From assembly GCF_001192795.1 (NCBI RefSeq), contig NZ_DF968181.1:1478974-1542973 (forward strand): 64,000 bases of DNA. The letters are read 5' to 3'. This document shows, one piece after another, positions 25,300 through 33,755 of the stretch. Under the pieces are notes generated by a model, which saw only the letters and a program-made list of their open reading frames with translations, did no database searches and was not told the DNA's origin. The stretch's first letter is position 1; every line of letters begins with the position of its first letter. The position numbers and the translations under genes were made by a program. The stretch is from Flexilinea flocculi (GTDB lineage: Bacteria > Chloroflexota > Anaerolineae > Anaerolineales > Anaerolineaceae).

Positions 25300-26652
25300 A
25301 TGAATGATTTTGAAAACAAAAATCTTGATGATGAAAATGAAATTCCTGAAATCTACTCCTTGAAAAAAGGAAAAAATGGCTGGCAAATCAGTCGCAGGGA
25401 TTTCTTGAAAACGGCTGGCGCTGCTTCGGCTTTAGCTGCGGCAGGAATCGGAAATCGCAGCAGATTAATTCCAGTCTCAGCTGCTGAAATGAATGATCTT
25501 TGTAAAGTAAGCAAAGCGCATAACGAAGAGATCACAGCAATCGCGGTCAATTCGTCCAGTACCCGTTTTGTTTCTGGCGATGAAAGCGGAGAGATCAAGG
25601 TGTGGACTTTGCCTGACTTTGGATTGGAAAATTCGTTGATGATCGGAAATGGAACGATTCGATCTTGCATTTTTAACATAGACAGCACTATTTTATATGT
25701 CGGGACTGATCTCGGAAGTGTTTTTCGAATTCTGTTGGAAACGATGGAGATACAGGAAACGATCTTAACTGATACTTCCTCACCAATTTCATGTATGGCG
25801 ATCAGTAAAAATGGAAATATGATTGCTTTGAGTAATGATGAAGGAAAGCTTTTCCTTTATGATAATGAAGCTGGCAAAATAATCGCCCAACTCGACACCA
25901 CTGATCACAGTTTTGTGAAAATGAATTTTTCGGCTGATGCCAAGACGCTGTATACCTGCAGTTTTACTGGAAATATTCGTACCTATTCTGTGCCCGAACT
26001 AAAGTTGCTTGATACCAGCCTGGAACTGGATCGGACCATCACTGCAGCAGGATTCATCCCTGGAGATATCCATTTGATTTATTCTCTGCATGAGGGCGGT
26101 TTCGTTTTTTACTCTTTACCGGAAGACAGGGAAATCTGGGCGGCAGATAATCCTGGCGATACTGTTTTTGCTTTGGAAAGCAGTCCGGACGGTTCTCTTT
26201 TTATAACTAGCGGTACACAAAACACGTTGAAAATGTGGAGTACTAGCAACGGGAAATTAATTTCCGAGATTTTTTCATTCTCTCAAAAACTTCCTCTTCT
26301 TTCCATCACACCGGATGGCACCTTATTGATTTCAACCACCGGGAAATCGATCCTGGTTTGGTCTCTTCCAGATGGTAAATTAATTCAATGCCCTGTTGAC
26401 TTGAGCATTATGCCAGAAAATGAAAAAGCTATTACGATTGAAAAGGTCGATGAAGTGACAGGAAAAACGATCACTTTTACGCTACCTTGTGGATCACCAC
26501 TTCCAGCAGGAGCCGTATGTGTCTGCAATTGTGTGGGAGGATCTTTGTGCAGTTGTGATGCTTACACAACCTGTAGCTGCGACAGTCATTCAACATGCAG
26601 CTGTGTCGGGCATACCGTGACGTATTCCTATCATTACTGGCACCCCAATTAA
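25300..26652 (+). CDS. Tat-exported seven-bladed WD40-type protein with C-terminal CxC repeat tail
   Basis: The 450-residue protein starts at 25300 (GGAG 5 bp upstream). A long n-region precedes a Tat signal, SRRDFLKTAGAASALAAAG (residues 31-49). Residues about 75-385 contain seven WD40-like units, each ending in a pattern such as IKVWTL, LKMWST or ILVWSL, enough for a closed propeller. The tail has ten cysteines in residues 397-435; CxC pairs start at 409, 417, 425 and 433, an exact 8-residue period, and the protein ends in an aromatic YSYHYWHPN. Lying between rSAM-4 and a HemN-like protein, the tail is a likely radical SAM substrate; a metal-binding tail is the alternative. Confidence 0.82.
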   Translation: MNDFENKNLDDENEIPEIYSLKKGKNGWQISRRDFLKTAGAASALAAAGIGNRSRLIPVSAAEMNDLCKVSKAHNEEITAIAVNSSSTRFVSGDESGEIKVWTLPDFGLENSLMIGNGTIRSCIFNIDSTILYVGTDLGSVFRILLETMEIQETILTDTSSPISCMAISKNGNMIALSNDEGKLFLYDNEAGKIIAQLDTTDHSFVKMNFSADAKTLYTCSFTGNIRTYSVPELKLLDTSLELDRTITAAGFIPGDIHLIYSLHEGGFVFYSLPEDREIWAADNPGDTVFALESSPDGSLFITSGTQNTLKMWSTSNGKLISEIFSFSQKLPLLSITPDGTLLISTTGKSILVWSLPDGKLIQCPVDLSIMPENEKAITIEKVDEVTGKTITFTLPCGSPLPAGAVCVCNCVGGSLCSCDAYTTCSCDSHSTCSCVGHTVTYSYHYWHPN

Positions 26653-26654
26653 TC

Positions 26655-28028
26655 ATGAATGTTTGGGATGAAGTACCACAAGAATATATAGCCATCATCA
26701 AAGATCAGTTAGGTGCGCTTGAAGATAAAACGGAGCGGCACAATAATCTTGAACAGATCGTTGGACGTCGCTGGATGCCGAAGCCGTTATGGGCTGTGCG
26801 AAACTATGATCATGATGGAATTGAAGCCTGGGAGAAATTATCCGGGATTCCTTCTTCGCATAGCCGAATAACCCCATATTGTATTTATATTCACGTTCCG
26901 TTTTGCCGAGCGCGATGTGGTTATTGCGATTGTTATGCCTTCCCATTATCAAAGAATGAACAACGGCATATTCAGCAGTATACCGATGCTCTGGTTCAGG
27001 AAATTGAGATGTGGGGGTCTCAGGAACTACTCAAAGAACGGATTATTTCCACAGTCCATTTTGGAGGAGGGACTCCTTTAATGCTGGGCATCTCGAACCT
27101 CGACAGAATTGTCAACGCATTAAAACACAATTTCTGCTTTTCAAGCAAAACTGAGTTGGCGTTTGAGACGACCAGTTCTATGCTGACTGAAGAAATCCTC
27201 GCTTCATTCAATCAATTGGGATTTTCAAGAATCCATATTGGTGTACAAAGTTTGCAGGAGGATGTACGAAAAAAAATTGGCAGACGGGAATCGCCCAAAA
27301 CTGTTCTGGAAAAAATCCGATGTGCAGTTCGTTTCGGATGGATTGTCAGTACCGATGTAATTATCGGGCTCCCCGGTTACAGAAATCCCGGAATATTAGA
27401 TGATTTGGATTCTCTGATGGAAAACGGTGTGGAAGGTTTTTCCATTTATGAATTGGTTCAATCACCTCGTAATCGGTTGTTTTTTGATCAATTTCATCTG
27501 ACACAACAGCCAATTCTGGATAAATTTATTATGTTTCAAACAGCTTTTCAACATTTGTTAAAGCACGGTTTTGAGAATTGTCTTTATAACCATCTTTCAA
27601 AGCATAGAGATAAAAATCTATATTTCACCTCACCATCCAGGCATGAAGATCTTTTGGGAATCGGGACGATTGCCGATGGATATTTTGGCAATTTCCAATA
27701 TCGACATAGTACCTATTTGGCTTATTTAAAATCAATTTCTGAGAAGAATCCGGGTTTTGAAGGAGGACTGGTACGATCTGCAGCAGAGGATGTGTACAGG
27801 CAGCTTGAGGTGGAGATTCGCAGCGGTAAACCGGATCCATTGGTTTTTGTTGCAAATATCGGCTACGAAAAATCAATGGATTTGTTTGCTAAATGGATTC
27901 GATTAAAAATGATCTGTGTCGATCCATCCGGTGATTCCTGCACATTGACTCCCAACGGAGCTTGGTTTATTGGCAAGTTATTATCTGACGCCGCTGAAAA
28001 CATTGACACAACAACATTTATCTATTAG
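26655..28028 (+). CDS. HemN/HemW-like radical SAM protein (rSAM-5)
   Basis: The 457-residue protein has the HemN-type motif C84-RAR-C88-GY-C91-D-C93 after IYIHVPFC, then VHFGGGTPLML and IHIGVQSLQEDVRKKIGR, all markers of the coproporphyrinogen-oxidase-like group. It has about 75 residues before the motif that are not usual in HemW. It begins 2 bp after the WD40 Cys-tail gene and shares its operon, so a modification role (class C radical SAM methyltransferases share this fold) is more likely than haem synthesis. That reading is inference from context; the substrate is unknown. Confidence 0.82.
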   Translation: MNVWDEVPQEYIAIIKDQLGALEDKTERHNNLEQIVGRRWMPKPLWAVRNYDHDGIEAWEKLSGIPSSHSRITPYCIYIHVPFCRARCGYCDCYAFPLSKNEQRHIQQYTDALVQEIEMWGSQELLKERIISTVHFGGGTPLMLGISNLDRIVNALKHNFCFSSKTELAFETTSSMLTEEILASFNQLGFSRIHIGVQSLQEDVRKKIGRRESPKTVLEKIRCAVRFGWIVSTDVIIGLPGYRNPGILDDLDSLMENGVEGFSIYELVQSPRNRLFFDQFHLTQQPILDKFIMFQTAFQHLLKHGFENCLYNHLSKHRDKNLYFTSPSRHEDLLGIGTIADGYFGNFQYRHSTYLAYLKSISEKNPGFEGGLVRSAAEDVYRQLEVEIRSGKPDPLVFVANIGYEKSMDLFAKWIRLKMICVDPSGDSCTLTPNGAWFIGKLLSDAAENIDTTTFIY

Positions 28029-28141
28029 TTTTTCAGTATATATATCGGATTGCTGAATTGCTGTACAACAATTGATCATAGGTTTTCTGTCCACTCGAAA
28101 AACATATTCTTCTATTGAATTGCAGATTGCTGTCCCGCCGC

Positions 28142-28170
28142 TTGAAAAACCAATTTCAATTTGATATAAC
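28142..28170 (+). promoter_or_regulatory. sigma-70-type promoter of the dodecin gene
   Basis: TTGAAA (28142-28147) and TATAAC (28165-28170) are separated by exactly 17 bp, and TGA directly precedes the -10, giving an extended element. The dodecin ATG lies 59 bp downstream. Confidence 0.65.
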
Positions 28171-28228
28171 TAAAAATAAGAATACTGATCCCTATTTGTT
28201 ATCGAAAAGAATTCTGGAAAGGAACCAA

Positions 28229-28450
28229 ATGAGCGAAAGTGTTTACAAGATTATTGAATTGGTGGGAACCAGCACTGAATCATGGGAGAAAGCAGCCGTG
28301 ACAGCTATAGAGACTGCAATGAAGACCTTGGATGATGTAAGAATCGCAGAGGTTGTCAAACAAGATATTCAGATTGAAGATGGTAAAATCCTGGCTTATC
28401 GGACACGGCTCAAGATTTCATTTAAATATCATAGTAAGGATGTGTCCTGA
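28229..28450 (+). CDS. dodecin family flavin-binding protein
   Basis: The 73-residue protein matches dodecin in length and sequence: MSESVYKIIELVGTSTESWEKAA, then AIETAMKTLDDVRIAEVVKQDIQIEDGKI and a final RTRLKISFKY strand. Dodecins form hollow dodecamers that store flavins or their breakdown products. The start at 28229 follows AAAGGA and gives the standard N-terminus. It has its own promoter and is followed after 10 bp by a repeat copy, so it is probably monocistronic. Confidence 0.9.
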   Translation: MSESVYKIIELVGTSTESWEKAAVTAIETAMKTLDDVRIAEVVKQDIQIEDGKILAYRTRLKISFKYHSKDVS

Positions 28451-28459
28451 ACTCGATTG

Positions 28460-28550
28460 GCAATTCGAAATATCGAATAAATTCAATAATCAAGAGAGAA
28501 TAATCAATTTATTTACTCTGTTCAAACGATAATTCGATATTTCGAATTGC
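28460..28550. repeat. dispersed intergenic repeat, copy 13, perfect 19-bp outer inverted repeat
   Basis: The ends GCAATTCGAAATATCGAAT (28460-28478) and ATTCGATATTTCGAATTGC (28532-28550) are perfect inverted copies. The 53-bp centre lacks the TTGTTGTT stem. It lies between the convergent dodecin gene and ABC transporter operon. Confidence 0.8.
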
Positions 28551-28593
28551 AGGAAATCTTCCTGATTGATTACATGATCAAAAAAAAAAGGGA

Positions 28594-29403
28594 TCATGCA
28601 ATTTTTTCTGATAACGGAATTTTTTGATAAAAATTTGACTCCTGGCGAATTAAGTCCAGGAGATTGCGTTTGTATGATAAAAACGCAGGACTGCTCTCAA
28701 GGTCAATCAATCCCCTCGGCCGGGGTAATTCAACATCGATCATGGTCTTGATTCTCCCAGGACGATTGCTCATAACATAGATTCTGTCTGACAAAATTAC
28801 AGCTTCTTCTACATCATGTGTAACGAATAAAACAGCCAGGCGCTGCTGATCCCAGACGTCCAATAACAATTCTTGCATAGACATGCGGGTTTGCGCATCC
28901 AATGCGCCAAATGGTTCATCCATCAATAAAATTTTTGGTTGATATACAAGCGCTCTGGCAATAGCAACGCGTTGGCGCATACCGCCTGAAAGCTGATTGG
29001 GATACGCATTTTCAAATCCTTCCAAACCAATCATTTGAATGTAATGGTTAACGAGCGCTTCTTTTTCTGGTGTTGATAAAGGACTTTTTTTGAGAGAGAA
29101 AAGAATATTTTCATAAGTTGTGAGCCATGGGAACAAGGTGTAGGTTTGAAAAACCATACCGCGATCTGCTCCCGGATGGGTGACAATATGACCATCTACC
29201 CGTATTTTACCGAATTGCGGTCGTTCAAGCCCCGCTGCTGCTCGAAGAAGCGTTGATTTTCCACAGCCTGAAGGACCAATTATCGATACGAACTCGTTGG
29301 AATTGATGTTGAGACTGACATTTTCAACAGCTGTGATCTCTTTCTGATTGTTTGATTTAAATTTAATACTGAGTTGACTGATCTCAAGTGCGGGTGAGTC
29401 CAT
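28594..29403 (-). CDS. ABC transporter ATP-binding protein (NitT/TauT/SsuB type)
   Basis: The 269-residue ATPase energises import by the permease and binding protein encoded upstream. It has Walker A GPSGCGKSTL (about 42), the Q-loop MVFQTYTLFPWLT, signature LSGGMRQRVAIARAL, Walker B ILLMDEPFGALD and the H-loop VTHDVEEAV. These and the length are typical of the nitrate/sulfonate/taurine group. It is the last gene of hisD-SBP-permease-ATPase, 3 bp after the permease. A GATC-containing inverted repeat (28573-28598) overlaps its stop. Confidence 0.92.
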   Translation of the reverse strand: MDSPALEISQLSIKFKSNNQKEITAVENVSLNINSNEFVSIIGPSGCGKSTLLRAAAGLERPQFGKIRVDGHIVTHPGADRGMVFQTYTLFPWLTTYENILFSLKKSPLSTPEKEALVNHYIQMIGLEGFENAYPNQLSGGMRQRVAIARALVYQPKILLMDEPFGALDAQTRMSMQELLLDVWDQQRLAVLFVTHDVEEAVILSDRIYVMSNRPGRIKTMIDVELPRPRGLIDLESSPAFLSYKRNLLDLIRQESNFYQKIPLSEKIA

Positions 29404-29406
29404 GAA

Positions 29407-30246
29407 TTATCCTTTCCCATCCAGCCAGCGAAACAACTTTCGATATGTAAATTTGAAAATCATGTCTGTTATCAATCCCATCAAACCGATCATGAGGATA
29501 CCTAAAATAATTGATTCTGTCTGTAAGAAACGTTGTGCTTTCATGATTCGATATCCCAAACCGGAACTGGCTGCGACCAGTTCCGCTACAACCAGATACG
29601 TCCATGCCCAGCCTAAAGTGATTCTGAAGGTATCCCAGATTCCTGGCATCGCATAACGCAGAATGACATCCCTGAGAATTTCAAAACGCGACAAGCCGAA
29701 AGTTGAACTGACTTCGATTAATTCTCTGGGGACACTTTTAACATTATCCATGATCATCAATACTTCCTGAAAAAATGTCCCGATAAAAAGAATTAGAATC
29801 TTTTGACTATTTCCTACACCCGCCCATAAAATTGTCAAAGGTACAAATGCAACGGCGGGCATATATCGAATAAGATCGATAAAAGGCTCCAACATCCCCT
29901 CAAAAAGTTTGAAGTTCCCCATCAGGATGCCTATCGGGACGGCAATTATCGTTGAAATAATCCATCCAAGCATAATTCGATAAAGACTCGCACTCGCATC
30001 CTGCAATAATATACCTTCATGCAGTTGACGGAGAAATTCATCCCAAACCGCTTCGGGTCCAGGCAGAAATAGCGGTGAAACGATTTTCAGAGAAGTTAAG
30101 AACAACCAAAGGATAAAAATGAAAATGAAAAATAAACCTCCGGCACTCCAATAAATGCGGCTTGGAATATCGCTGCGCAAGTCCAGGAGCCGGTATGAAG
30201 CCGACTCGCTGGATTCTTTTTCTTTTACAGATAGTATTTGATCCAT
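29407..30246 (-). CDS. ABC transporter permease (NitT/TauT/SsuC type)
   Basis: The 279-residue inner-membrane protein has an N-terminal helix (about 34-55) and a BPD permease domain of about five helices; SPLFLPGPEAVWDEF and the cytoplasmic loop EVSSTFGLSRFEILRDVILRYAMP (EAA-like motif contacting the ATPase) are typical of SsuC/TauC. It sits between the binding protein (4-bp gap) and the ATPase (3-bp gap). Substrate cannot be read from the sequence. Confidence 0.9.
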   Translation of the reverse strand: MDQILSVKEKESSESASYRLLDLRSDIPSRIYWSAGGLFFIFIFILWLFLTSLKIVSPLFLPGPEAVWDEFLRQLHEGILLQDASASLYRIMLGWIISTIIAVPIGILMGNFKLFEGMLEPFIDLIRYMPAVAFVPLTILWAGVGNSQKILILFIGTFFQEVLMIMDNVKSVPRELIEVSSTFGLSRFEILRDVILRYAMPGIWDTFRITLGWAWTYLVVAELVAASSGLGYRIMKAQRFLQTESIILGILMIGLMGLITDMIFKFTYRKLFRWLDGKG

Positions 30247-30250
30247 TTGA

Positions 30251-31219
30251 TTAATCTACATAAGAAGCATCAATCAGATTCGAAAAATCAGGAATGGTTT
30301 CGAACAGACCGATACTTTGAGAAACCATTGCAACATCCTGAATTGTTGTCAGGAAATCACCGGAAAGAGCTTTTTGATTCTCGTTGACGTCAAAGAACTG
30401 GACTCCATCAAAAGCGGTAACTAAATCTTCCGGCGCACTGCCAACGGCATCTGCAATGATCTTCCTGGCGTCTTCCGGATTCTCCTGATAATACTGCAAT
30501 GCCTCATCCCAAACCTGCAGAAGCTTGCGAACAGTTTCCTCGTTTCCCTGAGCCCACTTGGCGCTTACAACGAAGACATCGGAAATCAAACCGGGACGCT
30601 CCTCCGCTTTATAAAGAATTTTTATCGAATCATTATTCTTGAGAATTTCACTGATATAAGGTTCATAGGTTACTGCTGCCTGGACATCTCCGGATAAGAG
30701 TGTGGTTCCCGCATCGGAAGCCGGCATTGGAACCGGAGAGATATCAGAAAGACTTAATCCGGATTGTGTCAGCGCATAGTTAAGAAGAAGATCACTGGTC
30801 GTTCCTTCCTCATAAGCAACTGATTTCCCTTTCAGATCAGCGATAGAACTGATCTCGTTGGATACCAGGATTGCATCTGCACTGGTTGAAATATCTTCAA
30901 CAAGAACCAGTTTCAGATCCAAACCGACACTGAAGAGTTTCAATGCAGTATGGGTTGCAATGTTAGCCGCATTCATGTCTCCGCTGGCAAATGCTGCATT
31001 GACTTCTTTATCTTCGATGAAATCCACCAACTCGGCTTCCAATCCATATTTTTCAAATAATCCTTGATCTTTTGCGATCCACCAAGGTCCATATCCAATC
31101 CAGGGTTGTGTACCGATCCGGACTTTTGTGGTTTCTTCCGGTGCAGGTGCCGCAAAAACGAGCATCGTTGAACTGAAAACAAAAATTACAGTAATTAATA
31201 TACTTATCCATTTTTTCAT
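30251..31219 (-). CDS. ABC transporter substrate-binding protein (NMT1/SsuA-like)
   Basis: The 322-residue protein has a signal peptide (KKWISILITVIFVFSSTMLVFAAP) with no lipobox cysteine, then TKVRIGTQPWIGYGPWWIAKDQGLFEKYGLEAELVDF, the opening of the NMT1/SsuA family. The start at 31219 has AAAGGA before it; an ATG at 31240 overlapping the hisD stop is the alternative. Family members bind sulfonates, nitrate, thiamine precursors and other small compounds, so the ligand is open. Overlap or near-overlap with hisD suggests coupled translation. Confidence 0.88.
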   Translation of the reverse strand: MKKWISILITVIFVFSSTMLVFAAPAPEETTKVRIGTQPWIGYGPWWIAKDQGLFEKYGLEAELVDFIEDKEVNAAFASGDMNAANIATHTALKLFSVGLDLKLVLVEDISTSADAILVSNEISSIADLKGKSVAYEEGTTSDLLLNYALTQSGLSLSDISPVPMPASDAGTTLLSGDVQAAVTYEPYISEILKNNDSIKILYKAEERPGLISDVFVVSAKWAQGNEETVRKLLQVWDEALQYYQENPEDARKIIADAVGSAPEDLVTAFDGVQFFDVNENQKALSGDFLTTIQDVAMVSQSIGLFETIPDFSNLIDASYVD

Positions 31220-31239
31220 TTTATTTTTTCCTTTATTCA

Positions 31240-32571
31240 TTAGACTGATCGTAGTTTTGCAGCCAATGCATGGGAATCTAATCCTTCAGCACGGGCAATG
31301 ATTTCTGCTTGTGAACCAAGGTAAGACGCAGTCGTCTGATTTAAACCAACCAGGCTGATAATCTTAATAAAATCCGTCACATTTAATGGCGAAGAAAAAC
31401 GTGCTGATCCGCTGGTAGGCATTACATGACTCGGCCCTGCTATGTAATCACCCATGACTTCACAGGAGTATTCGCCGATAAATATGCCACCGGTATTTGT
31501 TATATGATCAATCCAGTTCCAGGCATCCTTGACGGCAAGGTTCAAATGTTCGGGAGCGTAGGCATTCGACAGCGTGATTGCCTCTGCAATATCTTTTGTA
31601 ATAACTGCGCCACCGCGATTTTTGAGAGATTGTCTAATGATTTCTGCTCTTTTTAATTTGATGTCTGATAAAAACTGATCAATCTCTGCGCATACATTAT
31701 TCGCAAGTGTTTCCGAAGGAGTGATCAGAATAGCGGTTGCCATAAGATCATGTTCTGCTTGAGCGAGTAGATCAGCAGCAATCCATTTGGGATTTGCAGT
31801 TTCATCTGCGATTACGATGGTTTCAGTAGGACCGGCAAGCCCATCAATTCCAACTTGTCCAAATACTTGCTGCTTTGCCAGGGTTACAAATAAATTCCCG
31901 GGTCCGACAATCTTATCCACTGGTGTTATGCTTTCACTGCCATAGGCCATAATTGCGATCGCTTGTGCGCCTCCCGCGATGTAAATTTCATCAACACCTG
32001 CAATCGCAGCAGCAGCAAGAATCGCAGGATCGATCGCATCGCTGCCATATCGCGGCGGAGTTGTGATGACAATCTCTTTGACTCCTGCGACAATGGCTGG
32101 AATGACTGACATTAATATCGTGGAAGGGAGCGGCGCGGTTCCTCCGGGTACATAAAATCCAACCCGATGAATCGGACGAACAAGTTGTCCCAATGTTCCA
32201 CCCATCGATTGATCCATCCAGGAAAATACAGGTTGTTTCTGATGAAATTGTCGTATTCGGACTGCCGCATCTTCCAGTGCCGATCGAATTGCCGGATCGA
32301 TTTCATTTAAAGAAGCTTTAATTTTAGAATCTGAGACTCTTGGCTGAGGAATATCAGCGTTGTCGATGCGTTTTGTCCAGGATCGTAACGCATTGTCGCC
32401 ATGGATACGAATGTCTTCTAAAATGCGGCGAACCGCTTCGGAAGGTTGGATTCGCTCGCCGAATGTTTTTTCCAAATTATCGAAAATTTTTTCTGGTATA
32501 ACCGTTTTTTCCAAAGAAGTTCGATTCAGTATGGTTCTTTTTGCAGTTGTTACATCCAGGATTGAAAGCAT
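31240..32571 (-). CDS. hisD: histidinol dehydrogenase (HisD family)
   Basis: The 443-residue protein has the HisD fold and motifs: VPGGTAPLPSTILMS, VDKIVGPGNLFVTLAKQQVFG, DGLAGPTETIVIAD, NAYAPEHLNL with the catalytic Glu-His pair, and GPSHVMPTSGSARFSSPLNV. It would oxidise histidinol to histidine in two NAD-dependent steps using zinc. The start at 32571 follows GGAG. No other his genes are nearby; instead it heads an operon with a NitT/TauT-type importer. HisD homologues also include sulfopropanediol dehydrogenase (HpsN), so a catabolic role is possible, though the sequence reads as ordinary HisD. Confidence 0.85.
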   Translation of the reverse strand: MLSILDVTTAKRTILNRTSLEKTVIPEKIFDNLEKTFGERIQPSEAVRRILEDIRIHGDNALRSWTKRIDNADIPQPRVSDSKIKASLNEIDPAIRSALEDAAVRIRQFHQKQPVFSWMDQSMGGTLGQLVRPIHRVGFYVPGGTAPLPSTILMSVIPAIVAGVKEIVITTPPRYGSDAIDPAILAAAAIAGVDEIYIAGGAQAIAIMAYGSESITPVDKIVGPGNLFVTLAKQQVFGQVGIDGLAGPTETIVIADETANPKWIAADLLAQAEHDLMATAILITPSETLANNVCAEIDQFLSDIKLKRAEIIRQSLKNRGGAVITKDIAEAITLSNAYAPEHLNLAVKDAWNWIDHITNTGGIFIGEYSCEVMGDYIAGPSHVMPTSGSARFSSPLNVTDFIKIISLVGLNQTTASYLGSQAEIIARAEGLDSHALAAKLRSV

Positions 32572-32826
32572 AATTTGCTCCAGAAAATTTACTTGATGGG
32601 ATCCATTTATTAATCGAATCAAGACGACTATTGAAAACACAATTTCAATTCAATCCGCAAATAGGATCCATAATTTCAAGTTTTCAAGATATCCGATTCT
32701 GATACAAAATGAATGATGAAAGGAATTCTAAGAGGCAATATTTTTTCTGTCAATGGTAATTTAGTAATTTATTACGATAAAGTGATACATTGGTTAAGGT
32801 CGGACGATCCAATCCATAGAGACAAA
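32572..32826. other. intergenic region between divergent hisD and deoD
   Basis: The hisD promoter should lie here. Beyond AT-rich sequence nothing definite is visible. A degenerate repeat copy follows at 32827. Confidence 0.5.
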
Positions 32827-32909
32827 TTATTGTTGCGTTTTTCTTAAATACCACGAAAAAACAACATAACAGCAATCATGGATTCTCCCTTTATTTTGAA
32901 TTAATGTTG
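32827..32909. repeat. dispersed intergenic repeat, copy 14 (degenerate)
   Basis: Inner arms ATTGTTGCGTTTTTC and GAAAAAACAACA with CAGCAAT are recognisable; the right end TTTATTTTGAATTAATG is diverged and the left end is lost. It lies just upstream of the deoD promoter. Confidence 0.5.
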
Positions 32910-32934
32910 ACTTACGCCAAAAGAATTTGTGGTC

Positions 32935-32943
32935 TGATATAAT
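32935..32943 (+). promoter_or_regulatory. extended -10 promoter element of deoD
   Basis: TGATATAAT, an extended -10 (TGnTATAAT), lies 28 bp before the deoD start. No -35 at ideal spacing is seen, as is common with extended -10 promoters. Confidence 0.55.
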
Positions 32944-32971
32944 TTTGTGAATAGTGAAAGGATATGAAACA

Positions 32972-33691
32972 ATGAATCCTGCAAGTATTACCCCACATAT
33001 TGGCTGCAGCCCTGAAGATTTTGCAAAAACCGTATTAATGCCGGGAGATCCGCTGAGAGCGAAACTGATTGCCGAGAATTATCTGACTGACGCTGAACTT
33101 GTTAATAATATTCGTGGTATACAAGGATATACAGGATATTATCAGGGAAAAAGGATTTCTGTGATGGCCAGCGGAATGGGTATGCCATCAATCGGTATTT
33201 ATTCTTATGAATTGTATAATATGTTCCATGTGGAAAGTATCATTCGGATCGGATCAGCCGGAGCGATTCACCCTGATCTGCAATTATATGATATCGTGAT
33301 CGCTCAGGGCGCTTGTACGGACTCAAATTACTTTCAGAATTTTAAAATTCGCGGATCTTATGCTCCGATTGCAGATTTTGAATTGCTCAGCAAAGCGGTT
33401 GAAACATGCAAAAGTCGCGGATTGAGATATAAACTTGGCAATATTCTTTCTTCCGATGTTTTTTACAATGAAGGTGGTGTACAAGAAACCCTGCAATGGC
33501 GGAAATTCGGTGTTCTGGCTGTGGAGATGGAAGCGGCGGCGTTGTATATGAATGCTGCCCGTGCTGGAAAAAAAGCGCTTGCGATTTGCACAATCTCTGA
33601 TTTGATGGAGAATGGAGCGGTTACAACTGCAGCGGAGCGTCAGAATGCTTTCAATGCAATGATGGAAGTTGCATTAACCATTGCAGAGTAG
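32972..33691 (+). CDS. deoD: purine nucleoside phosphorylase (DeoD type)
   Basis: The 239-residue enzyme splits purine nucleosides with phosphate to free base and (deoxy)ribose 1-phosphate. PHIGCSPEDFAKTVLMPGDPLRAKLIA at the start, ASGMGMPSIGIYSYELY, IRIGSAGAI and VLAVEMEAAALYM are hexameric DeoD motifs. The start at 32972 follows AAAGGA and an extended -10 promoter. It appears monocistronic: a terminator follows 65 bp after the stop. Confidence 0.95.
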   Translation: MNPASITPHIGCSPEDFAKTVLMPGDPLRAKLIAENYLTDAELVNNIRGIQGYTGYYQGKRISVMASGMGMPSIGIYSYELYNMFHVESIIRIGSAGAIHPDLQLYDIVIAQGACTDSNYFQNFKIRGSYAPIADFELLSKAVETCKSRGLRYKLGNILSSDVFYNEGGVQETLQWRKFGVLAVEMEAAALYMNAARAGKKALAICTISDLMENGAVTTAAERQNAFNAMMEVALTIAE

Positions 33692-33755
33692 GTTCGTAAT
33701 TTAATCGTATCAATCATTTATTTTCTTCGACAGATTATTATTTAACGATCGCTCT

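Noticed and set aside
28573-28598. CATGATC...GATCATG inverted repeat as a terminator
   Set aside because: The A run lies in the loop and no T run follows the stem on the minus strand; it also overlaps the ATPase stop codon.
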